Source of the DNA: Galeopsis tetrahit
Taxonomy: Eukaryota; Streptophyta; Magnoliopsida; Lamiales; Lamiaceae
Assembly (NCBI GenBank): GCA_963675135.1
Contig: OY776130.1
Coordinates: forward strand, 27,644,001-27,708,000
Length of the DNA stretch: 64,000 nt
Direction: 5' to 3'
How positions within the stretch are numbered: position 1 is the stretch's first letter; every line of letters begins with the position of its first letter. The position numbers and the translations under genes were made by a program. Of the stretch, positions 1 through 10,479 are shown piece after piece. The notes beneath the pieces were generated by a model. That model saw only the letters and a list, made by a program, of their open reading frames with translations. It ran no database searches and was not told the DNA's origin.

Positions 1-1
1 C

Positions 2-2947
2 TGGTTGGTTTGTTCTATGGATTTGTTGACGGGTGAGGTTCATGGGGACGCGGAGTTTCCACCTGATATTCAGCGTTTACTCGACGAGTTTCGGCAGGTT
101 CTGGAGCCCTTGCCGGGGCTTCCCCCACCTCGCGATTGCGACCATCGCATCACCTTGCAGCCCTCGGCTGGCCCCGTCTCAGCTCGACCGTACCGATATT
201 CGGCAGCCCAGAAGGATGAGATTGAGCGCCTTGTTCGTGAGATGCTCTCGGCCGGCATCATTCAGCCGAGCACAGGTCCGTTTTCCAGCCCGGTTTTGCT
301 CGTCCACAAGAAGGATGGTAGTTGGCGTTTCTGTGTGGATTACCGGGAGTTGAATAAACGCACCATTCCGGATAAATACCCGATTCCGGTGATTCAGGAA
401 TTATTAGATGAACTCCACGGGGCTCACTGGTTTACTCGTTTGGATTTAAGGGCCGGTTATCATCAGATTCGGGTGGCTCCTGAGGACATTTCGAAAACGG
501 GTTTTCGTACTCACTCGGGGCATTACGAGTTTTTGGTTATGCCGTTCGGCCTCATGAATGCCCCGTCCACATTCCAGGCTGTTATGAACGATTTATTTCG
601 TCCCTTGTTGCGTCAGTTTGTGCTGGTTTTTTTTGACGATATCCTCATCTATAGCTCAGATTGGGACTCTCATCTAAATCACCTTCGTCAGGTTTTGTCC
701 TTGCTCGCTTCGGCTTCGTTTGTGGTGAATCCGAAGAAATGTGCATGGGGTCGTCCGTCTATTGATTATCTGGGCCATGTGGTTTCCGCGGAGGGCGTTC
801 GGATGGATCCCTCCAAGGTGGCAGCAGTGCTGCAATGGCCGGTTCCCAAGTCGCTTAAGGCAGTTCGCGGATTTCTCGGCCTCACCGGGTATTATCGCCG
901 TTTCATCCAGGGCTACGGTAAACTTGCTCAGCCACTCACGACCCTTCTCAAGAAAGAGACCGACGGGAAGTTTGTTTGGCCGCGGGAGGCCCAGCTGGCC
1001 TTCGAATCGCTGCAGCAAGCGATCACTTCAGCCCCGGTTTTGGCTGTTCCCAACTTTGCGGAGCCTTTTTGTATCGAGTGCGATGCGTCGGGGCATGGCT
1101 TGGGCGCTGTCTTAATGCAGCTTGGGCGCCCGGTCGCGTATTTCAGTAAGGCCCTCGCGGGGCGTAACCTTCTCAAGTCAACGTATGAGAAGGAGCTTAT
1201 GGCCCTCGTCCTTGCAGTCCTCCATTGGCGTCCGTATCTGTTGGGCCGTCACTTCATTGTTCGTACGGACCACCACAGCCTGCGTCATCTATTGCAACAG
1301 GCTATTGCTTCCCCGGCGCAGCAGTATTGGGTGTCGAAGCTGATTGGGTTTGATTTCTCAATCGAGTTCAAGTCCGGTGCCTCGAACGTCGCGGCTGATG
1401 CTCTCTCACGGCGAGACACCGACATTCAGTGTGCTGCGGTCTCCATTCCGCAGTGGCTCGAGTGGACAGCGTTGGGCAAGGCGGTTCGGGCGGATCCGAT
1501 CTACGGGCCTATCATCCGTGCGATCGAGGAGGGGGGTTCAGTGGTTCAGCCGTTTAATCTGGTGCACGGGATATTGTATTACAAAGGGCGTCTGGGCATT
1601 CCGTCGGGTTCTACGTGGGTCGAGCGCTTCCTAGCTGAGTATCACTCGACACCCGTCGGCGGGCATGCGGGGGCCTTCCGCACGTATCGTCGGTTGGCTG
1701 CCAATGTGTATTGGCCAGCTATGATGAAGTCGGTCACGCGTTATGTTGCTGAATGCTTGATTTGTCAGAAATCGAAGGCGGACACGCGCTCCCCAGCTGG
1801 TCTGTTGCAGCCTCTGCCGATCCCGGAGCAGATTTGGGAGGACGTAAGCATGGATTTTATCTCCGGGCTCCCTCGTTCCCAGCATTGGGATGTTATTTTG
1901 GTGGTTGTGGATCGGCTATCCAAGGCCACGCATTTCATGGGCCTCACGCATCCGTACACGGCTAGGGTGGTGGCCAGCGTGTTTTATCGGGAGGTGGTGC
2001 GTCTCCACGGGATACCTCGTTCTATCGTGTCGGATAGGGACCCGATATTTTTGGGGGCTTTTTGGAAGGAACTGTTAGCAGCTTCGGGGACTCAATTGCG
2101 GATGAGCTCCGCTTATCACCCGGAAACGGACGGCCAATCCGAGGTCATGAATCGTTGTCTTGAGACGTATCTGCGGTGTTTCGCTTCGGACCACCCGAAA
2201 CAGTGGGCCCGTTGGCTTCCATGGGCGGAGTATTGTTTCAACACCAGTTTCCACTCCGCGACGGGCTGCACTCCCTTCGAAACGGTGTATGGCAGGTCTC
2301 CGCCGACCATTTCCCAGTGGCTGCCGGGTGAGATTCGGGTCAAGGCAGTGGCGGACGAATTGGGGGACCGAGACGACATTCTGCGTCAGCTGCGTTTCCA
2401 CTTGGAACGCGCCCAGCAGCGCATGCGACGCGAGTCGAGCAAGCATCGTCGTGATGTTTCGTTCGAGGTGGGTGATAAGGTTTTTCTGAAATTTCGGCCT
2501 TATCGTCAGCTTTCTCTGTTTAAGAAGCTGAATGTGAAGCTTGCTCCGCGCTACTTTGGCCCTTTCACGGTGGTGAAACGGATAGGGAAGGTGGCGTACA
2601 GGCTGCTGTTGCCGGACGGCTCGAGCGTGCACCCGGTTTTTCACGTCTCGCTGCTTAAGGCGTCGCGAGGAGACCATGCGGTGGAGCCCAACCTTCCGGC
2701 GGACTGTTTTGGGGATTCAGTTGTGTTCGAGCCCGATGAGGTCCTACGTAGTCGTTGCATTTGGAGGGGTACGGACCGGGTCCCTCAGATTCTGGTGTCG
2801 TGGAAGGGCAGGCCCGCGGATGAGGCTACTTGGGTCGATGTCACGTTTTTCCAGCAGCAGTTTCCGTCATTTCGCCTTGAGGACAAGGCGTTTCTTGAGG
2901 GGGAGGGAATTGATACGCCTCTTATGGTGTATAAGAGGCGTAAGTAA
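2..2947 (+). CDS. Ty3/gypsy chromovirus pol polyprotein, 3' part (RT-RNase H-integrase-chromodomain)
   Basis: Polyprotein that copies and integrates an LTR retrotransposon. The reading frame enters from the left edge, so protease and gag are outside the window and the first ATG (position 5) is not the true start. Over about 980 residues I see reverse transcriptase (about 80-240; catalytic FFDD near residue 210 in place of the usual YxDD), RNase H (about 350-470; IECDASG and RTDHHSL motifs), integrase HHCC zinc finger (about 545-590), integrase core with DD35E spacing (D in SMDF near 615, D in SDRD near 677, E in GQSE near 713) and a C-terminal chromodomain (about 907-958; SWKGRPADEATW). The chromodomain and LLDELHGA block suggest a Reina/Tekay-type chromovirus. 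No internal stop or frameshift is visible, so this half may be young. GC content is far above the surroundings. Confidence 0.95.
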   Translation, partial: WLVCSMDLLTGEVHGDAEFPPDIQRLLDEFRQVLEPLPGLPPPRDCDHRITLQPSAGPVSARPYRYSAAQKDEIERLVREMLSAGIIQPSTGPFSSPVLLVHKKDGSWRFCVDYRELNKRTIPDKYPIPVIQELLDELHGAHWFTRLDLRAGYHQIRVAPEDISKTGFRTHSGHYEFLVMPFGLMNAPSTFQAVMNDLFRPLLRQFVLVFFDDILIYSSDWDSHLNHLRQVLSLLASASFVVNPKKCAWGRPSIDYLGHVVSAEGVRMDPSKVAAVLQWPVPKSLKAVRGFLGLTGYYRRFIQGYGKLAQPLTTLLKKETDGKFVWPREAQLAFESLQQAITSAPVLAVPNFAEPFCIECDASGHGLGAVLMQLGRPVAYFSKALAGRNLLKSTYEKELMALVLAVLHWRPYLLGRHFIVRTDHHSLRHLLQQAIASPAQQYWVSKLIGFDFSIEFKSGASNVAADALSRRDTDIQCAAVSIPQWLEWTALGKAVRADPIYGPIIRAIEEGGSVVQPFNLVHGILYYKGRLGIPSGSTWVERFLAEYHSTPVGGHAGAFRTYRRLAANVYWPAMMKSVTRYVAECLICQKSKADTRSPAGLLQPLPIPEQIWEDVSMDFISGLPRSQHWDVILVVVDRLSKATHFMGLTHPYTARVVASVFYREVVRLHGIPRSIVSDRDPIFLGAFWKELLAASGTQLRMSSAYHPETDGQSEVMNRCLETYLRCFASDHPKQWARWLPWAEYCFNTSFHSATGCTPFETVYGRSPPTISQWLPGEIRVKAVADELGDRDDILRQLRFHLERAQQRMRRESSKHRRDVSFEVGDKVFLKFRPYRQLSLFKKLNVKLAPRYFGPFTVVKRIGKVAYRLLLPDGSSVHPVFHVSLLKASRGDHAVEPNLPADCFGDSVVFEPDEVLRSRCIWRGTDRVPQILVSWKGRPADEATWVDVTFFQQQFPSFRLEDKAFLEGEGIDTPLMVYKRRK

Positions 2948-2961
2948 AAGACGGAGGAGTT

Positions 2962-3222
2962 AGTTGGCCTGTTTTGCCTTATTTTGCTGTTTTTCCTTAT
3001 TTGAGTTATTTCCTTATTAAGCTATTTCCTTATTAAGCTATTTCCTTGCTTTCCTTGTGTGTTCATGAAAGCAATTGGCTCATGGGCCATGAACTTATAT
3101 ATGTACTGTGTTTTACCCTAAGGGGATTTATCTATTGAATATTGAGTTTATCGGCCGTAGGCTTGGGCACGGGAGTAGCTCCCGGTGTGTGTGTGTTCTT
3201 CTTCCTTAACTCCAACACTACA
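2962..3222 (+). repeat. 3' LTR of the gypsy chromovirus (boundaries approximate)
   Basis: The DNA after the pol stop has the expected order. A purine-rich stretch (AAAAGACGGAGGAG, 2944-2957) could be the polypurine tract. A short U3 follows with a 16-bp direct repeat (TTCCTTATTAAGCTAT), then a TATA-like TATATATG at 3096-3103, and an end at AACACTACA (3214-3222). At about 260 bp it is short, as in Reina-clade elements. The partner 5' LTR lies outside the window, so both ends are inferred. Confidence 0.55.
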
Positions 3223-3710
3223 GCCTTGAGCGCCTCGCGTCTTTTAAAACTATGGCGCCAGCGACTAGTTGCAGCATGGTAGTTCAAGAAGGAAAATAAG
3301 TATGTTTGATCAATACGATTGGGTAACATTAAAAAAAGTGATTCCACAGCCAGGTATATACTACTAGTGTCTAGGCTTTGTTTATAGAAAGAGGTAGCAG
3401 CAAGCCAACCCACGAGGATACTGATTCAAAAATCTACGTGATGATTACGAGCCCGATTGGCTGAGCTTAAAACAGGTAATAAGATGTTTAGGGGCTTATA
3501 TGCTCTCAAAAAGTGTTCGGTAAATAAAAAAAAAAGATCTTTAACAGCATATAAGATCTTAAAATAAGCTCTCTATAGCTTACAAGCTCCAAGCAAAAGT
3601 GCCAACACCCAAACTTATTTTTCCAAAAAAATTTAAGCTCTACTTATATATTAGATTTTTTTCGGTATCCTAGAGAGTGAACTGATTCTCTCAGGAAATT
3701 TAGCAGTTAC
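3223..3710. other. Non-coding DNA between gypsy LTR and LCAT exon 3
   Basis: This is probably intron 3 of the LCAT-like gene. I looked for the next exon on the minus strand and found none. A minus-strand ORF at 3132-3413 has no recognisable protein features. Confidence 0.5.
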
Positions 3711-5471
3711 CGATTGCTTTGGCGGAAATCGTATCCAAATCCAAAGAGCGTTGTTCCCTCTTGGTAACCCCCTTTGATTAATTCAACTATCATGTCATGG
3801 AAATAATAAACACAATCTCTACCAATAACCTGCAAAAGAATCCAGGAATAGAGTTTAAGGTCCACATTAGAGATGGAGTGGAATACGTAAAACCAAAATG
3901 AATAACCACAGGCTCTTGACTGAAGGGTAATGAAAACAAAACGGAAGATTGTCATATTTGGGTACAGTTTTTAGGTTGAGTCCCAACATAGTTCTTCATT
4001 TTACAATGTCTCAATTCAGGGTTCAGTTTTTATTTTTCCCTAAATTCAAGACTTGATTTATATTTTTTTGTCTCAATTCAAGACCCAATTAAAAATTTAT
4101 TTTCCAAATTGAAGTCATAAAAGAAGGTAGAATAAAAATTAGACGCGTGTGTGTTATTTTCTGCTGTCATTCTGTATGAATTGAATTACGGAGTATAAAA
4201 TAAGTGTCGGGTCTTGAATTGAGACAAAATTAATTAATCAGGCCTTGAATTGAGGGAAAAAAAAAAACCGAGCCCTGATATATACTCCCTCCGTCCCGGA
4301 AGTGTTTGCACCACAAAGTGGGCACACTTTTTAAGAAAAAAGTGTAATGAGTGGAGTGTTGAGGGGTAATTTTGTAAAGTTATATGAATAAAGTAAAAAG
4401 GTGATTGGAAAGAGAGTAAAAGTAATGGCATTTTGTGTAAATATATGAATATTGTGAGGGTGAGGTTTATGAATAAGTTTCCTTTTATGGGTGTGCAAAC
4501 AATTGTGGGACGGACAAATAAGGTAAGTGTGCAAACAGTTGTGGGACGGAGGGAGTAACTTTTTCAAAAGAAGACTAATAATGCACTGGTCTGCATACAG
4601 ATGCAATCTACCAAATGATTAGGAAACAAAACTCACCATGTCAGGGTCCAACGAGTCAATTGCATACAGGCCATATCTATCTTGGGGAACCTCAATGTGT
4701 ATGTCATCATCTAAGGTCACTGCTACACCTGTTGAAAGCATTGCACTAGCAATTAAAAGCATGCCCAAATTTGGAAATTACAAATTGATATAGATTTACA
4801 CAGAGAACATATTGTCTCTACGTCGGAAAATCGACATGGCCTGCCCAGAAACCCTAAAGTCAAAGCAGCAGATTCAGATTGCCTAGGGAATGTTATACAT
4901 AACATATTTAATCCAGATTAAGGTTATGAGAAACTCTATTTTTCAAATCCTTACATCTTATTCACAAAGCCAAAAGCTCATGACTATCATATTTAAAATT
5001 TGATTTCCATGTTGTTTCCATTGCACAATAATTCAAATTGAGATACTACTTAAACATGAGCTTCAACACACTATCTAAAAAGAAAATTAACATTTAAGCA
5101 GAAGTATTTAAAAGCAGAACCGCAGTCTTAACATATTTATAATCAATTATCATCTCCATCCTTTTGCAAGTAATTAGGTAAATCGAGAGAAGAGATAGAA
5201 ATGAATTGGGGAAAATAAGACCTGTGGCAGGATCGAAGCGAGACCAGAGCTTATCGCGGAACTCGTGATCAGCGCCGAGAATCCGGACCCAAACCCGGTC
5301 GGTTTTACCGGTTTTTTCGTTAACAGCGTTGAGAATCGAGCCGGCGATGCCGGGGACGAGGAGAACCGGGTCTAGGGTGGGGTCGACATAGGTCTGTTCG
5401 TCGGTTGTCTTGCTGATCATCTTCAGCAGAAACTCGACGGACTTAAGTATGTCCTCTAACAGCACCACCAT
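3711..5471 (-). CDS. LCAT4: LCAT-like acyltransferase/phospholipase gene, exons 1-3 only (5' part of gene)
   Basis: Three exons on the minus strand join in frame. Exon 1 is 5222-5471 (ATG at 5469-5471), exon 2 4637-4728, exon 3 3711-3829, all with GT donors and AG acceptors. The joined start has PVLLVPGIAGSILNA, VWVRILGADHEFR, VPQDRYGLYAIDSLDPDM and TLFGFGYDFRQSNR, the signature order of plant lecithin:cholesterol acyltransferase-like 4 (phospholipase A1/LCAT family, acting on phospholipid acyl chains). Only about 153 residues are present against more than 500 in the family. The GHSMG catalytic-serine exon and everything after it are missing. The next exon should lie at lower coordinates, where the gypsy element sits, so the rest is either beyond the left edge or lost. 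Intron 2 holds a foldback element and a MITE. A GC-rich 5' leader lies at about 5472-5600. Confidence 0.85.
4017..4279. mobile_element. Foldback (long inverted repeat) element in LCAT intron 2
   Basis: The left arm, from CAGGGTTCAGTTTTT at 4017 through TCTCAATTCAAGACCC, is matched in reverse by the right arm, which runs from GGGTCTTGAATTGAGACAA (about 4209) to GAGCCCTG at 4279. The imperfect arms are about 70 bp, separated by about 120 bp. No protein is encoded. A target site duplication is not clear. Confidence 0.6.
4285..4555. mobile_element. Stowaway-like MITE (family 1, copy 1)
   Basis: It begins CTCCCTCCGTCCC and ends with the reverse complement GGGACGGAGGGAG, between TA dinucleotides (4283-4284 and 4556-4557), as expected of Tc1/mariner-type MITEs. 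The right part has the module CAA.TGTGGGACGGA twice (about 4501 and 4538), so the terminus looks duplicated. Related copies are at 12287-12579 and 22100-22295. Confidence 0.8.
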
Positions 5472-6027
5472 TGCTGGATGAATTGATAATCCCTCCCAAT
5501 TTTTGAACGATAATCCAACACAAGGAGGGATCGGAGAGGATCGATTAAGGGTTGGTGGTGATCAGCCGTGGCGGTGAGAGTTGCAGAGATTGTAAGATAA
5601 AAAATGACAATAATTCACGTTTTCATCATATTAAGGCGTTCCCTTAAATTTTGAACGCGTGGACGGTGGATCTTTCTGCAAGGGTCAGACTTCTGGGCTA
5701 CCTCATCTTTTTCTTTTATTGGATAAATTTTATAATATTATGAATAAAAAATATATATGTATTATATTAAAATTCATATATATATTTTTTTATATAAATA
5801 GAATATGTTTTGTATCACAATTTTATATTCTCTTCCATTATCTTTACTCCAATAGTCGCTCTTAAAAATAACTTGACTGAGCATATATAACAAAAATTCA
5901 ACACTGATAATAAATATATAATTTATGTTGTTTTTATTTTTCTTTTTGCATTGTCATGTAGCTTAATTTGTTTATTTATAATATTGTATTTTAAATTTCC
6001 AACTCTTGTAATTTAATTTTATTATTG
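5472..6027. other. Intergenic: LCAT 5' leader/promoter side, then AT-rich DNA
   Basis: About 5472-5600 is relatively GC-rich and is the likely 5' untranslated and promoter region of the minus-strand LCAT-like gene. The rest is AT-rich with no gene that I can support. Confidence 0.5.
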
Positions 6028-6171
6028 AAATTGTAATTTTTTTTTTTTTTTTTTTTTGACAGAAACTTATTAGTTTTCATTGAATACTAAGCAGTGGCAT
6101 CAAGCCTTACATCATCCCTAACAAGGGAATTACATTCCATAGGAACATCACTATTCCAGGTTTGCTCAAAA

Positions 6172-7054
6172 TTACTTCATTTCCTTTCCAAAGTGAGCTA
6201 GAAAATGAGCTACATGGTTTGCTTTTCTCCTAATAAAACAGCAGGAACTAAAAAGAGACATATGAGCCAGCTCTTTGAGGTCTTCGATCAGCAACAGGGT
6301 ATATGGGTCGGGGTCAAGTTCGCCATGAAAAGCCCGAACCAGGTTTTCTGAATCCGTCTCCAGCAGCAGGTCGTTCAGGCCCAAAGCGAGAGCCCTATTT
6401 GCAGCGAAACAGAGGGTCATGGCCTCAATTCTGGTGATATCCCTCATCGCTCGTGTTCTCTTTGATCCCGCTGCCACAACTCTCTCATGGTCATCCCTGA
6501 TAACAAAGCCAAAACCAACTGAACCATCATTGAAGATAGCTGCATCCGAGTTCAGCTTTGCCTCCCCCGCGGGGGTCGGGTCCAAAGAGTATTCGGGGGC
6601 GCAATCGATTTCATGCTCTTACGACACTACAACTAAGAATTCCTCCGTCATGGACAGAGAGCGGAGGAGGATTGTGTCGGGGTCCTGAACTTGGTGCTCA
6701 AACAGGCGGGCGTTTCTAGATTTCCACAAATTCCAAGAGATAACAGCAAAAAGGATGAGCCCAGGTCCTGAGAGAGCCTCCCAAATAAGCCAAACAATTG
6801 TTTTCAAAATTCTGATGCACCCCCGGACCCATATTTAAACGGATTGGGCTTCTTTTCCACGTGTGTATAACAATTGGACATTCAACCAGGGTATGGAGGG
6901 TTGATTCCACCGAGAGGCCGCAGGCTTTGAAGGTTGGATCAATGGACATTCCACGCCTTGCTATGGAGTCACAAGTTGGAAGAGAGTTAATTTGTACAGG
7001 CGCGCCAAAGAAAATGGAGGACTTTTGGGTGGGGGGGGGGGTTTGCATCTCCAA
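6172..7054 (-). pseudogene. LINE ORF2 C-terminus: zf-RVT remnant and type I RNase H
   Basis: 7054-6716 has a decayed zinc-binding block (SVESTLHTLVECPI). 6807-6619 continues with the WNLWKSRNARLF motif in another frame. 6585-6172 is an uninterrupted type I RNase H: NSDAAIFNDGSVGFGFVIRDD, the Glu of TRIEAMTLCFAA, the Asp of LETDSENLVRAF and ANHVAHFLAHF. The stop at 6172 lies about 115 bases before the poly(A). Confidence 0.82.
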
Positions 7055-7176
7055 AGTTTTTTCCAGAAGGAGTGATGGGAGCTAGATGTTGGTATGTCGC
7101 GGTCACATTTTGAGAATTTCTCTACGGCCAGGTGATACGCGGACTTAACCGTAAATTTTCCATGTTTGTTGTACAG

Positions 7177-9173
7177 TCAGATTCGTCGGTCAGCCGACAG
7201 CCGAGAACTGATGGGGATTCCTAGGATTTTCTTACTCACTACAGGCTCGAAGAGGCTCTCGACCCGTGCTTTGTCCCACGTACACATCTCAGGATTGATG
7301 AGGTTTGAGACTTTGAACTCCAGGGGGTCTAAATGATCGACATTGTAGTCCATAGGGGGAGGTAGGACAGCTTTATCGATCCATTTATCCGCAAAACATC
7401 GAATTTCACTACCACAACCCACCCTCCAACCAGTGCCTTCACGAACCAGGTTCCGGGCACTTAAGATACTTCTCCACAAAAAGCTCGGTTGATAACCCAT
7501 GGTTGCCGACTCAATATTGCCTCTAGGATAATAACGTGCTTTGAGAATCCTTGCCGCCATAGAATTCTCGTTATGTAAGAGTCTCCAATATTGCTTCGCA
7601 ACCATGGCTAAATTAAAAAAAGTACATCTCATGGAAGCCCAAACCTCCCTTCTCTTTAAATCGTGAATTTTTCTCTCAACTAAGCCAATGAGTTTTTATT
7701 TGCTCCAGAGTTGATCCCCAAAAGAAACGAACAGTTGCTTTCTCAATACTCTTGCAAAGTGATTTAGGGAAGAGGAAGCAACTCATGGCATAGTTCGGGA
7801 TAACTTGCACCACCGTCTTTATAAGGATTTCCTGACCCGCTTTTGTGAGGTTCTTTTCTTTCCACCCTTTCAAACGACTAACCAGACGATCCACCACCAC
7901 TTGGAAAATAACCTTCTTTTCGCGGCCCACGACCGTGGGGAGTCTAAGGTACTTCGAGTGATTTGGGACCGATTTCGCCCCCAACTGCCCTTCCAGAATA
8001 GAGGCTGCCTCTCTACTGATATTCTGACTTGTCGATAGCTCTGACTTTTCCATATTTATACGCTGCCCTGACGCTTGTTCATAGGTGAAGATAATGTCTT
8101 TTGCCTTGTCAACTTCCCCCTTGTTTGCTCGAAGAAATAGAATGATGTCGTCTGCGAATAAAAGGTGGGAGACTGGTGGTGCATAACGAGCCACTCTAAT
8201 GCCTTTGAGCTCTCCACGGATTTCTGCCTGGCGTAGCAGTGAAGAAAAGCCCACTACACAGATGAGGAACAAATAAGGGGACAAAGGGTCTCCTTGACGG
8301 AGACCCCTACAAGGGGTGAAAGAATCAGTCGGGAAGCCATTAATAAGCAACGAGTAAGACACTGTAGCAACACACCGCATAATCAAATTAATCCATCTAC
8401 CATCAAAACCCAGTTTATAGCACATAGCACGTAGAAAATTCCACTCAACACGATCATATGCCTTACTCATATCAAGTTTCAAAGCCATAAAACCTTTTTT
8501 GCTATGCCTTTTCTTTTTAAGGTAGTGAAAAACCTCTAACGCTACCATGGCGTTATCGGTTATGAGGCGGTTTGGAATGAAGGCACGCTGATTTGGGGAG
8601 ATTACATCTTGGAGGGTATTTTTTACGCGGTTTGCAATGGTTTTTGAAATGACCCGAAACACAACATTGCATAGGCTGATGGGTCGAAAATCTTTTGGGG
8701 TTTCAGGGTTTTTGACTTTTGGGATGAGGACAATGAAGGTGTCGTTCAGAGGGGTTGGGTCAGTACCAAAATTAAGGATTTTCAAGCAAGTATCAACAAA
8801 CAAATCACACACAATAGGCCAAAATTTCTGAAAAATAAAGGAGGCATACCATCAGGTCCCGGAGCTTTTTCTGGATGCATCTGTTTCAAGGCCCTTTTGA
8901 TTTCAGATGTTGTATAGGGTTTCATGAGGGCCTCGTTCATTTCGTCCGTGACTTTATGCTCAACTGCCTCAATAAATCGGTGCATAGTATATAAGTGTTG
9001 ACTGACGAGAACAACTCCCCAAAGAAATCTTTCATCACACTACCAACCTCCTCGTCGCCCTCGACCGAACTGCCATTTTTATCCATGATACGGGTAACAG
9101 TGTTGCGTCTCCTTCTTTGGGCTGCCTTTGCATGAAAGAAAGAGGTGTTATGGTCTCCGTCTTTCAACCACAA
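7177..9173 (-). pseudogene. LINE ORF2 reverse transcriptase region, frameshifted
   Basis: Reverse transcriptase of the same LINE, in at least four frame segments (9173-8937, 8985-8782, 8812-7676, 7632-7177). Recognisable blocks are DHNTSFFHAKA, EKAPGPDGMPPLFF, DFRPISLCNVVFRVISK, LKLDMSKAYDRVEW, GLRQGDPLSPYLFLI and the catalytic LLFADDIILFLRAN (FADD). The post-RT segment (7632-7177) has VAKQYWRLL and SFLWRSILSARNLV, typical of the linker to zf-RVT. The frame changes show it cannot make one protein. Confidence 0.88.
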
Positions 9174-9559
9174 GGCCCTCGAGCGCTGGAACCACCAAGT
9201 CTTTTCCTGCTTAAGTAAAGCATCAAACTCAGCCTGCTTTGACTGGAGAATACAAAGGGGGTCGGTGGTTTACTCATGGGCCTGGAGGTTTTCAACCTCA
9301 CGCTTGAGAGTTTTGACTTTCTCTGGTATATTGCTAAAAACCCGTTTGTTCTAGACCATCAAGTGCTTTCCACATTTTCTTATTTTTTCAGGCAAAGAGG
9401 CATTAGGAAGGTCCCTGTTCCAGCTGTGAGCCACGATATCCCTGTACTCACCATTGTCAAGCTACAATTTCTCGAACCTGAACAGCTTGGTTCGACCTCC
9501 ACTCCTGTGGGTTCGGGGGTTGTTTGAAGGATCTCTATAAAGAGTGGAGCATGGTTAGA

Positions 9560-10240
9560 TCTTATTCGAGGCAGGTGGTTAACCCTAGAATTTGGAAAGA
9601 GCTTACGCCAGGAGGGATTCGCAAGAGCCCGATCGAGACGAATTTGGATGTTCTCTTGATCGTCTCTTCCGTTGCTTCAGGTGTACTTATGGCCAAAGAA
9701 TCCCAGATCCTGTAGTTGGAGGTCTGAGGTCGTGCCCCTGAACATGTCCATTTGATTTGTGCGTTGTGGGTTCCCTCCACTTTTCTCCCAAGACCACATA
9801 ATCTCATTCATATCTCCCACACTCATCCAAGGGGTGTTATCCATAGGGGCTATTTGGTTAAGGAGGGTGAAGGTTTTATGGCGGTTTATACGGGTTGGCC
9901 ACCCATAAATTCCGGTAAAGAACCATGCCAAGCTTCCATCTTCATTTGCTACCGTGGCTGCAATGTGGTTTTGGGAGAAACTAGATAAAGTAACATCAAG
10001 GTGGCCCCTCCACAAGAGGTAAAGGCCCCCACTTCTCTCATGTTCATCGCCTTGACATCCCACTGGGAGGCATCCTTCATAGTGGAAAGTTGTTGTGTTG
10101 ATACTGCTCATCTGAGTATACGAGAGTTTTGTTTCCATAAGAAAGATGATACTCGGGTCTTTCTTATGAAGGAGCTTTCGAACTGCTCGAACTGTCGCTC
10201 GATTCCCAAGCCCGCGACAGTTCCAGCTTATGGCATTCAT
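9560..10240 (-). pseudogene. LINE ORF2 endonuclease domain
   Basis: N-terminal endonuclease (exonuclease-endonuclease-phosphatase fold) that nicks target DNA. I place the start at the ATG at 10238-10240 because it opens MNAISWNCRGLGN, the usual ORF2 beginning. Motifs in order are the Asn of SWNCRGLGN, the Glu of LMETKLS, FTGIYGWP, GDMNEIMW, and a C-terminal SNHAPL block at about 9560 that carries the catalytic His. A TGA near 9677 falls where the family has Trp in a YTW motif, a one-base nonsense change. After that the frame stays readable to about 9500. Confidence 0.8.
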
Positions 10241-10479
10241 TGAGCTCGCGCGGGGCTGTCGGGCAGCCACCGCCGTTGAATGGGGTGTTGTGGTAACTTC
10301 TTCCGGTACTCTTATCTTGTTTCTCCTCTCTTGTTCTTCACTGTGTTTCTCCAGAATCCTCTTTTTTTGTTCCACTGTAGCTTTTGGGTTCCGCCTCAGT
10401 ACCTTTGTCCACCGCATATTTTCTTCTCACGGTTATACTTGGCTTTTTTCCAGTTTGTCTCAGTTGTTGACCAAAGGGA

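Noticed and set aside
741..2963. Several long out-of-frame ORFs over the gypsy pol
   Set aside because: Shadows caused by the GC-rich pol sequence. None has a recognisable domain.
3132..3413. Minus-strand 93-residue ORF next to LCAT exon 3, considered as exon 4
   Set aside because: It shows no LCAT motif (no GHSMG) and part of it lies in the gypsy LTR.
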